Positions 57,729 to 64,000 of a stretch of 64,000 nt of DNA are shown piece by piece (position 1 is the stretch's first letter; each line of letters begins with the position of its first letter). The DNA is from JAGPUQ01 sp947084925 (GTDB lineage Bacteria; Pseudomonadota; Gammaproteobacteria; Pseudomonadales; Porticoccaceae). The DNA is taken from the NCBI GenBank assembly GCA_947084925.1, contig CAMTUJ010000002.1:1-64000 (forward strand), given 5' to 3'. The position numbers and the translations under genes were made by a program. The notes beneath the pieces were generated by a model that had not been told where the DNA came from, made no database searches, and saw only the letters and a program-made list of their open reading frames with translations.

Positions 57729-58208
57729 TCAGAGGCGGACGATACCTGTGCGATCGATGCCCGCCAACAGCCGCGTCAGGGCGGTGCCATCGGGCAGAAT
57801 CAGATCCGGGTCCAGGTCGTGCAGTGGCAGCAGCACGAAAGCGCGCTCGGCAAGGCGCGGGTGCGGGAGCGTCAGATCCTGGTCCGCGAGGATCAGATCG
57901 CCATACAACAGGATGTCGAGGTCGAGGGTGCGCGGTCCCCAGTGCTGGTCGCGAATCCGGCCGCGCGCGGTCTCCAGGGCCTGGAGTTCCCGCAACAGGT
58001 CGAGTGGTGCCAGCGTGGCGCGCAGTCGCGCCACGGTGTTGATGTAATCGGGCTGTGTTCCCGGTCCCAGTGCCCGGCTTTGGTAGCGCGGTGCCGCGGC
58101 TTCAAGTCGGGATCCCGGCAGTTGCGCCAATGCATCCAGGGCCCATTCGATCTGTCGCCGCGGGTTGTCCAGATTGCTGCCCAGACCGATGTACGCCGTG
58201 ACGTTCAC
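57729..58208 (-). CDS. folK: 2-amino-4-hydroxy-6-hydroxymethyldihydropteridine pyrophosphokinase
   Basis: A 159-residue folate-synthesis enzyme. AYIGLGSNLDNPRRQIEWALDAL starts it, GTQPDYINTVARL and GPRTLDLDILLYGD hold the Mg-binding Asp pair near residues 95-97, and LPHPRLAERAFVLLPL follows. It starts at a GTG overlapping the pcnB stop by four bases (GTGA at 58205-58208). Confidence 0.95.
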   Translation of the reverse strand: MNVTAYIGLGSNLDNPRRQIEWALDALAQLPGSRLEAAAPRYQSRALGPGTQPDYINTVARLRATLAPLDLLRELQALETARGRIRDQHWGPRTLDLDILLYGDLILADQDLTLPHPRLAERAFVLLPLHDLDPDLILPDGTALTRLLAGIDRTGIVRL

Positions 58209-59566
58209 GCGGGTCCGGAGTCCGGTTTGCGGCGCCGGCTGCGGCGCCGACGCGGGGGTGCCGGACCTTTCACGGCGGCGGCCATCTGTTCGCGTTCATC
58301 TTCGCCGGCGGCCTGAAAGCGGGTCCACCACTCGCCCAGTCCGCCCAAATCTTCGCCGCTTTGTTCGCGCAGGAGGACAAAATCGTAGGCGGCGCGAAAC
58401 CGGGGATGCTCCAGAAGCTGCCAGGCACGCCGTCCGCCGCGACGCTCAAGCCGTGGCTGCAATTCCCATATTTCGCGCGCGGGCGCGGAAAAACGCCGGG
58501 GGATCGCAATATGGCGCAGCGCGCGCGTCAGCACATCGGCGGCGCATTGCAGCGGCGCCAGGGACTCCTGTGGGCCGGCACCCGAGTGGCGCGCTTCGGC
58601 GACCGCGACGGCGGGCCAGAGCAGCGCGGCGAACAGAAACGCGGGCGTGACGCGCTGGTCGTTCTCGATGCGCAGGTCGGTGTTGATCAGCGCCTGCCGG
58701 ACGAAGGCGTCCCAGCGGGAATCGGCGTGGATTGCCGCGGCCGTATCCGGAAACAGGTGTTGAAACAGGCGGTGACGGGACAGGGCCTCATAGGTTGCAA
58801 GCGCGCGCCCCGTCATCAGCAGCTTGAGCACTTCATCGAACAGCCGGGCGGGCGGGATTTCCCGCAGCAGCGCATGGAGCTGTGCCAGCGGCGCGGCAGT
58901 CGCCGGATCCAGCGCGAAATCGAGTTTGGCTATGAAGCGCGCAGCGCGCAGCATGCGCACCGGATCCTCCCGGAACCGGGTTGCGGGATCGCCGATGATG
59001 CGCAGGGTGCGGCTGGCGATGTCCTCGAGGCCGCCGACAAAATCCAGCAATTCGTCGCGCTCCGGATCGTAATAAATCGCGTTGATCGTGAAGTCGCGGC
59101 GCTCGGCGTCCTCTTCGAGCGACCCGAACACGTTGTCCCGCAGCAGCATGCCGCGCTGACTGCGGCGCGCCTGTTCGCTGGAGTGCGGGGGCGCGGTGGC
59201 GTGAGGACTGGCCGCATGGGACGCCCGAAAGGTCGTCACTTCGACCAGCTCGCGGCCGACATGGACATGCACGATGCGGAAGCGGCGGCCGACGATGCGG
59301 GCGCGCCGAAACAGCTGCTTGACCTCTTCCGGGGTAGCGCTGGTGGCGACATCAAAGTCTTTTGACGGGTGGCCCAGCAGCGTGTCGCGAATACAGCCGC
59401 CGACGATGAATGCCTGGTGCCCGGCGGCAACCAGCCTGGCCACCACTTCCCGGGCTCCGCCACTGATCGCGGAGTGGGGGATATGGCGGCTGGCAGGGAC
59501 TTTGCGGGGGATCTCGGTTGGCCTGCTGGATTTTCGGCCGAACAATCTTTTCAACCGCTGGAGCAT
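58205..59566 (-). CDS. pcnB: Poly(A) polymerase I
   Basis: A 453-residue nucleotidyltransferase that adds poly(A) tails for RNA decay. AFIVGGCIRDTLLGHPSKDFDVATSATPEEV carries GG and the catalytic Asp pair, RRDFTINAIYYDP the second signature and EDPVRMLRAARFIAKLDF the RNA-binding neck. A basic C-terminus (RRRRSRRRKP) is typical of PcnB. It starts at the ATG at 59566, as the earlier frame is not homologous. It heads the pcnB-folK-dNK-panB operon. Confidence 0.92.
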   Translation of the reverse strand: MLQRLKRLFGRKSSRPTEIPRKVPASRHIPHSAISGGAREVVARLVAAGHQAFIVGGCIRDTLLGHPSKDFDVATSATPEEVKQLFRRARIVGRRFRIVHVHVGRELVEVTTFRASHAASPHATAPPHSSEQARRSQRGMLLRDNVFGSLEEDAERRDFTINAIYYDPERDELLDFVGGLEDIASRTLRIIGDPATRFREDPVRMLRAARFIAKLDFALDPATAAPLAQLHALLREIPPARLFDEVLKLLMTGRALATYEALSRHRLFQHLFPDTAAAIHADSRWDAFVRQALINTDLRIENDQRVTPAFLFAALLWPAVAVAEARHSGAGPQESLAPLQCAADVLTRALRHIAIPRRFSAPAREIWELQPRLERRGGRRAWQLLEHPRFRAAYDFVLLREQSGEDLGGLGEWWTRFQAAGEDEREQMAAAVKGPAPPRRRRSRRRKPDSGPA

Positions 59567-60035
59567 TCCGGAAGCTGTCAGTTGGGCAGCGGCGATTCTA
59601 GCACAGCCCTCCGCGGGCCTTGTTCTTTCGGGACCACCCATCGTTTGCGGTTGTGGAACGTCCGGTAGCGGAACGCTGGTTGAAAGGCGCCGCGAGGTTC
59701 ACGATGGGCGGCGGCCAAGAGCTGTCAGGCAGACAGGCGAGGAGAGAGCATTGCGCCATGCAGCAGATGGCTGCCGCAGCCGTCTGACAACAAGCGGCTG
59801 AACGGACCAGCGGATAAATGGATAAGCCAAACGGATAAATGAAAGGGGGAAGCCCGTGAAGGCTTCCCCCGAGATTTCATTTGCCCTCGGCTTCGGGCTA
59901 ACCCACCCTGATTGACCGACCAGCAAACCAGTACTCATCGATTATTATTGTCTTCTTATTATTATGCCGCTCTCTTATTGTTGTTATGAGCGACCTTCAT
60001 GCTACCGGGCAAGATTCCGCTTGGCAAAGGGGTTT
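59567..60035. other. Non-coding region between pcnB and gluQ, with repeats and hairpins
   Basis: No convincing gene is present; a 79-codon frame on the minus strand (59699-59938) has no family likeness. The stretch holds several GGA trinucleotides (around 59742, 59804, 59812, 59821, 59833), two exact CGGATAAATG copies (59811-59820, 59832-59841), a 10-bp hairpin at 59845-59870, and an AT-rich repeat near 59940-59990. A small RNA is possible but unproven. Confidence 0.4.
59845..59870. terminator. 10-bp hairpin, terminator-like
   Basis: Perfect stem 59845-59854 with 59861-59870, loop CGTGAA. Minus-strand flank has a short TTT run, so it may end a leftward transcript coming from gluQ; the plus-strand T run is weaker. 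Confidence 0.45.
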
Positions 60036-60974
60036 TTAGACCCTTTTGCCGCATTGGCGATGTATGACGGTCGATTCGGTTATATTTAGCGCCCTTCCAT
60101 GCCACACCGCCTGTCGCGACCAGTGCTGGCGCGCCCAGCCGAGCAACTCGGTGACGCTGGTGTTCGCCGCTTCAGGTGGTGGATTCTGGCCCAGCCAGGT
60201 GAGTGCACGATAAAGATTGTCCGCGGCGCCTCTCGGGTCCAGCTCAGGGGCATGGTTTTGTTTGCTCAGTTTGCGTCCGGCGGCATCCATGACCACCGGG
60301 ACATGACCGTAGATCGGCGCCGGCATTCCCAGTTCGCGCAGCAGAAACATCTGGCGCGGCGTGGATTCCAGCAGGTCGTGGCCGCGCACCACATGGGTGA
60401 TATTCTGCGCCGCATCATCGACCGCGACCGCAAGTTGGTAGGCGAAGAGGCCGTCGCGGCGGCGCAGCACGAAGTCGCCGCCGGAGTCACCCAGGTTGAT
60501 GCTCGCCGTCCGGCCCAGGAGGCAGTCAGTGAAAATCATTTCGGGCGCGTCGCCGGTGCGGATACGGACCGAAAACCCGGAGCCGCCAGGGTCTGCACCG
60601 GTCAGGATGCGATGGCGACAGGCGCCGTCGTAGTGTCCGCCCGGGTGCCGCAGCCGATCCCGGGAGCAATCGCAGAGAAACAGCAGCCCTGAGGCCGCGA
60701 GGCGGAGCAGGGCGTCGCGATACAGTGCTTCGCGCCGGCTCTGGTAGAGAATTTCCCCATCCCAGTGGAGACCGTGGGCGTCGAGTTGCCGGGCGATCGT
60801 GGCCGCGGCCCCGCGTACCTCGCGGGGCGGGTCGATGTCCTCGATGCGCAGCAGCCAGCGACCCTGATGGGCGCGGGCGTCGAGAAAACTGGCCAGAGCG
60901 CTTACCAGCGAGCCGAAATGCAAGGGGCCGGTAGGCGAAGGAGCGAAGCGTCCAGTATAGGCTTCGACCACCAC
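60036..60974 (-). CDS. gluQ: Glutamyl-queuosine tRNA(Asp) synthetase
   Basis: A 312-residue truncated glutamyl-tRNA synthetase that charges queuosine in tRNA(Asp) with Glu. The HIGH-like motif is RFAPSPTGPLHFGSLVSALAS (residues about 9-29), the zinc-site Cys residues are in CDCSRDRL and CRHR, and the KMSKS variant is KLSKQN. It lies next to dksA as in E. coli. The GTG start at 60974 lacks a strong ribosome site; the preceding gene ends 19 bases upstream. Confidence 0.88.
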   Translation of the reverse strand: MVVEAYTGRFAPSPTGPLHFGSLVSALASFLDARAHQGRWLLRIEDIDPPREVRGAAATIARQLDAHGLHWDGEILYQSRREALYRDALLRLAASGLLFLCDCSRDRLRHPGGHYDGACRHRILTGADPGGSGFSVRIRTGDAPEMIFTDCLLGRTASINLGDSGGDFVLRRRDGLFAYQLAVAVDDAAQNITHVVRGHDLLESTPRQMFLLRELGMPAPIYGHVPVVMDAAGRKLSKQNHAPELDPRGAADNLYRALTWLGQNPPPEAANTSVTELLGWARQHWSRQAVWHGRALNITESTVIHRQCGKRV

Positions 60975-60993
60975 GATAGGTGGCGGGCTGCGA

Positions 60994-61443
60994 TCAGCCG
61001 CCGATGGTCTGTCGCTCGCGGATTTCATCCAGCGTCTTGCAGTCGACGCACAGTGTGGCAGTGGGTCGCGCCTCCAGACGGCGAATACCGATCTCGACGC
61101 CACATTGTTCGCAATAGCCGTAGTCGTTGGCGTCGATCATTTCGACGGTCTTGTCGATTTTCTTGATCAGTTTCCGCTCGCGGTCGCGGGTGCGCAGCTC
61201 CAGGCTGAATTCTTCTTCCTGGGTGGCCCGGTCGGCAGGGTCGGGGAAGTTGGCCGCGTCATCCTTCATGTGATTGACGGTGCGGTCGACTTCGGTCATC
61301 AGATCCTGCTTCCAGTCCAGCAGCAGCGCCTTGAAGTGCTCGCGCTGCTTTTCGCTCATGTATTCTTCGCCCCGCTTCTCTTTGTAGGGCTCGAAACTCC
61401 GCAGTAACAGGGAGGGTTTCTCGGCTGCTTTCTTTTTGGCCAT
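60994..61443 (-). CDS. dksA: RNA polymerase-binding transcription factor DksA
   Basis: A 149-residue protein that acts in the RNA polymerase secondary channel with ppGpp. A basic start (MAKKKAAEK), a long coiled coil with the tip ELRTRDRERKLIKKID, and a four-Cys zinc finger YCEQCGVEIGIRRLEARPTATLCVDCK (read as CxxC...CxxC) are present. The coiled-coil tip Asp residues (DPADRA) are intact. The ATG at 61443 gives the standard length. Confidence 0.95.
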   Translation of the reverse strand: MAKKKAAEKPSLLLRSFEPYKEKRGEEYMSEKQREHFKALLLDWKQDLMTEVDRTVNHMKDDAANFPDPADRATQEEEFSLELRTRDRERKLIKKIDKTVEMIDANDYGYCEQCGVEIGIRRLEARPTATLCVDCKTLDEIRERQTIGG

Positions 61444-61592
61444 CTGCAATTCCGGGGGGCTTCGACGGGAAGGCGCGTTTATAGGGCCGACTGAGGTTTT
61501 TTTCAACCCCAACACCGAGAATTGCCACTCGGCGAACACCGATGGCGCAGCGCGCTTCAATTAGAATCGCGGCCTGTTGGGGGAGGAAGACG

Positions 61593-62768
61593 ATGCAGCT
61601 TGGGCGATACAGATGGGCAAGGCGGGTGGCTTCCATGACCTCGTTCAAAGTCGTCGATTTTCTTGAGGCTGCGGAGCGGATGCAGGCGGCGGGCCGCGAT
61701 ATCGTGCGTCTGGAGGCGGGCCAGCCGGCATTTCCCACGCCGCCCTCCATCGTCGCGGCGGCGCGCCGGGCTCTGGCCGACGAAAAAACCCGCTACACCC
61801 CGGCCCTGGGCATTGCACCCTTGCGGGAGGCGATAGCCGCCTTCTACACCCAGCGCCATGGCGTGACGGTGGCGCCGGAGCGCATCGCGGTCACCACCGG
61901 GAGCAGCGCGGCGCTGGGGTTGATCTGCGATCTGCTGATCGAGCCGGGCGACGGTTTTCTGCTGACCGATCCGGGTTATCCCTGCAATGCCAATTTCGTC
62001 CGTCGTGCCGGCGGCGAACCGCAGTGGGTGCCGGTAGTGGCGGCCGAGCGTTACCAGCTGACCGCCGCGGCGCTGGCGGCACACTGGCGCCCCAACTCGG
62101 TGGGTGCGCTGGTGGCCTCGCCCAGCAATCCCACCGGTGAAATCATCGCGCGCGATCAATTGGCCGCGCTGCACGCTGCCACCCGGGAGCGCGGCGGTGC
62201 CCTGGTGGTGGACGAGATCTATCACGGGCTGGTCTATGACGAGTCCGAGACTTCGATCCTGGAGTTCACCGACGCGGCCTTCGTCGTCAACAGTTTCTCC
62301 AAATACTTCGGCATGACGGGTTGGCGGCTGGGCTGGATGGTGCTGCCCGAGGCGGCAATCGAGCCGATCAATGTGATGGCGCAGAATTTCTACATCTCCC
62401 CGCCCAGCATCGCGCAACATGCGGCGCTGGCGGCGTTTCAGCCGACGGTGATCGATGAACTCGAGGCACGCCGTGACGAATTCCGGCGCCGCCGGGATTT
62501 CCTGGTGCCGGCGTTGCGGGAATTGGGTTTCGACATCCCTTTTGCGCCGGCCGGAGCGTTCTATATCTACGCAGGGATTGCGGGTCTGGCGGATGACTGC
62601 GAGGCTTTTTGCTGGGACATGCTGGAGCGGGCCGGCGTCGCCTTTACCCCGGGCACCGACTTTGGCGCGCATCTGGCCCGCCAGCGGGTGCGGTTCTCCT
62701 ACACCGAGCCGCTGGAGCGCCTCGAACTCGCGGTCAGCCGCCTGCGCACGGCGCTCGCGGCGCGATGA
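61593..62768 (+). CDS. PLP-dependent class I/II aminotransferase
   Basis: A 391-residue fold-type I aminotransferase. GQPAFPTPPSIVAAARRAL near residue 45, YTPALGIAPLREAI, TGSSAALGLICDLL, SPSNPTGEII, VVDEIYHGLVYDE and the PLP-lysine region VVNSFSKYFGMTGWRLGW are present. GGGAGGA lies five bases before the ATG at 61593. The exact amino acid specificity is unknown; aspartate, aromatic or branched-chain are possible. It overlaps sfsA by four bases (ATGA). Confidence 0.92.
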   Translation: MQLGRYRWARRVASMTSFKVVDFLEAAERMQAAGRDIVRLEAGQPAFPTPPSIVAAARRALADEKTRYTPALGIAPLREAIAAFYTQRHGVTVAPERIAVTTGSSAALGLICDLLIEPGDGFLLTDPGYPCNANFVRRAGGEPQWVPVVAAERYQLTAAALAAHWRPNSVGALVASPSNPTGEIIARDQLAALHAATRERGGALVVDEIYHGLVYDESETSILEFTDAAFVVNSFSKYFGMTGWRLGWMVLPEAAIEPINVMAQNFYISPPSIAQHAALAAFQPTVIDELEARRDEFRRRRDFLVPALRELGFDIPFAPAGAFYIYAGIAGLADDCEAFCWDMLERAGVAFTPGTDFGAHLARQRVRFSYTEPLERLELAVSRLRTALAAR

Positions 62769-63475
62769 AGTTCAGCCCGCCCCTGGAGCAGGGCATCTTT
62801 CTGCGTCGCTACAAGCGGTTTTTTGCCGAGGTCGGATTGCCGGATGGCGAGGTGCTGACGCTGCACTGCGCCAACACGGGATCCATGCGCAATTGTCAGG
62901 TGCCCGGCGCGCCCTGCTGGTTTTCCCGCGCTGCCAACCCGCGCCGCAAGCTGCCCGGCACGCTGGAAATCGTCACCACCGGCGATGGTCGGCTGGCCGG
63001 GGTCAACACGGGGCGCGCCAATCGCCTGGTCGAAGAGGCCATCGCGGCGGGTCGCATCGACGCGCTCGGGGGTTATCGAGGCCTCCGCCGCGAGGTGCGC
63101 TACGGCGACGAAAACAGTCGTATCGACTTTCTGCTCGCGGGCGACGGCAAACCCTGCTATGTCGAGGTCAAGAGCGTCACCCTGTCATTGGGCGGTGGTC
63201 TCGCCGCGTTTCCCGACGCCATAACCCTGCGCGGCGCCAGGCACCTGCGCGAGCTCGAAGCCATGGCGGCGGCCGGGGCGCGGGCGGTGCTGCTGTTTTG
63301 TGTGCAGTTGAGCGATATCGGGACGGTGGTGCCTGCGGCGGACATCGACCCGGACTATGCCCGGGCGCTGCGCCAGGCGCGCAACCGGGGCGTCGAGGTA
63401 CTGGCGTGGGGCTGCCGGCTGGCGCCGGAGGAGATCGCGCTGGAGCGCGAACTGGAGTTTCGCGAAACGCGGTGA
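62765..63475 (+). CDS. sfsA: Sugar fermentation stimulation protein SfsA
   Basis: A 236-residue nucleic-acid-binding/nuclease-like protein. LEQGIFLRRYKRFFAEVGL, ALHCANTGSM-like HCANTGSMRNC, RVNTGRANRLVEEA and the nuclease-like block IDFLL...CYVEVKSVTL are the family marks. It binds DNA nonspecifically and affects maltose metabolism in E. coli. It starts inside the stop of the aminotransferase gene (ATGA). Confidence 0.93.
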   Translation: MKFSPPLEQGIFLRRYKRFFAEVGLPDGEVLTLHCANTGSMRNCQVPGAPCWFSRAANPRRKLPGTLEIVTTGDGRLAGVNTGRANRLVEEAIAAGRIDALGGYRGLRREVRYGDENSRIDFLLAGDGKPCYVEVKSVTLSLGGGLAAFPDAITLRGARHLRELEAMAAAGARAVLLFCVQLSDIGTVVPAADIDPDYARALRQARNRGVEVLAWGCRLAPEEIALERELEFRETR

Positions 63476-63486
63476 TGCCCGCGCGC

Positions 63487-63507
63487 AAAAAACGCCCTGG
63501 CAGGGCG
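63487..63507 (-). terminator. Rho-independent terminator (minus strand)
   Basis: A 6-bp CGCCCT/AGGGCG stem with a 3-base loop is followed on the minus strand by six T residues (63492 down to 63487), 26 bases past the stop of the SnoaL-like gene. Confidence 0.8.
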
Positions 63508-63532
63508 GGGCGTTGGCGGCGCCGGACGCGGC

Positions 63533-63922
63533 TTACATCTTGCCGTCGATCTCGACCACCCGGGTCTTGAACTTCCAGCTACCGTCGATTTTCGCCAGCG
63601 TGTCCAGATAGCGGCCGGAATTCACCACGCTGACTTTCTCGCCGGTGTCCACCAGGATCAGATAGGCGTCGTGGGTGGCATTGTTGCCGTTGACCTCGAC
63701 GATGGCATCGGTAGTGCAATGCTTGACCTTCATGGTCGGAATCATCTTTTTGGCGAAGGCCAGCAGCGCCTCGCGGCCGGCGGCGAGCTGCTTGCCGCCC
63801 ATGGCAAAGGTGCCATCGGCGGCAAAGGTGTCTACCCAGGCTTCGGGATCGCGGTAATCGAAGGCGCGGTTGTACTTGGCGACCAGTTGGCGGATTTCCA
63901 GATTATCGGCGACTGTGTTCAT
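63533..63922 (-). CDS. SnoaL_4/NTF2-like protein
   Basis: A 129-residue cone-fold domain: DNLEIRQLVAKYNRAFDYRDPEAWVDTFAADGTFAM at the start (short signature YNRAFDYRD), HCTTDAIVEVNGNNATHDAYLILVDTG, and SWKFKTRVVEID at the end. Members are often dehydratases, isomerases or ring-hydroxylating dioxygenase small subunits; this is a single domain of normal length. GAGGAAA lies seven bases before the ATG at 63922. Confidence 0.85.
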   Translation of the reverse strand: MNTVADNLEIRQLVAKYNRAFDYRDPEAWVDTFAADGTFAMGGKQLAAGREALLAFAKKMIPTMKVKHCTTDAIVEVNGNNATHDAYLILVDTGEKVSVVNSGRYLDTLAKIDGSWKFKTRVVEIDGKM

Positions 63923-64000
63923 GACGGTTTCCTCGTGGAGCAGGGAGTGCAGGGTCACGGCTGTGGCCCCGGGGTAGTGTTCGATGCAAGGGTAGCGCGG

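Noticed and set aside
59699..59938. 79-codon minus-strand frame in the pcnB-gluQ gap
   Set aside because: No ribosome site or family likeness; the frame runs through the hairpin and repeats.
1..64000. CRISPR array, rRNA, tRNA or prophage
   Set aside because: No regular repeat-spacer pattern, no rRNA or tRNA-like segment and no phage genes were seen by eye; a covariance scan would be needed to exclude a tRNA fully.

Overview
The window is GC-rich, densely coded bacterial DNA. It carries several gammaproteobacterial syntenies: zapA - 6S RNA candidate - yecA/UPF0149-like - pepP - ubiH - ubiI, and pcnB - folK - panB beside dksA - gluQ. Many flavin enzymes, LLM-type oxidoreductases and acyl-CoA genes suggest a metabolically versatile gammaproteobacterium able to degrade unusual carbon or nitrogen sources. 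An Immundisolibacter-like organism is a guess only.

Layout. 1-240: remnant of a group II intron reverse transcriptase and a short repeated motif. 0.4-4 kb: an MFS exporter and an N-acyl-D-amino-acid deacylase-type amidohydrolase. 4.1-11.2 kb: the most system-like block, reading leftward from a divergent FCD-type GntR regulator: an isochorismatase-like hydrolase, an NCS2-like permease, a Tsx-like outer-membrane channel, allophanate hydrolase, a biuret hydrolase and a cupin. This looks like a complete outer membrane, inner membrane and cytosol route for biuret and possibly triuret as nitrogen source, with one shared candidate operator. 11.2-23.4 kb: ubiX, flavin reductase, three LLM flavoproteins, a GST, moeA, an amidohydrolase, DedA, MaoC proteins and a lone Anbu-type proteasome-like peptidase. 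23.5-26.8 kb: molybdenum cofactor operon moaA-B-C-D-E-mobA. 27-34.4 kb: a ferritin-like-fold candidate, MtfA, a nitroreductase and a very large membrane-anchored GH94 protein.

34.5-39.9 kb: a 34-residue membrane peptide gene, a 6S RNA candidate, zapA and the ubiquinone hydroxylase operon. 40.1-45.1 kb: a beta-oxidation operon (two acyl-CoA dehydrogenases, MaoC, SDR, thiolase). 45.4-51.5 kb: zinc handling (CDF exporter; ABC permease and binding protein without an ATPase gene; an outer-membrane barrel; a small His/Cys protein with tandem duplications) and NhaA. 51.6-56.2 kb: a deazaflavin-type nitroreductase, an APH-like kinase, a DUF7064-like protein, two YeeE/YedE half-transporters and a BigR/SqrR-like sulfur-responsive repressor. 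56.2-64 kb: housekeeping genes panB, a deoxynucleoside kinase, folK, pcnB, gluQ, dksA, an aminotransferase and sfsA, with one 469-base non-coding stretch (59567-60035).

No tRNA, rRNA, CRISPR array, intact transposase or phage gene was seen. Functional calls rest on motif recognition by eye; no database search was run.
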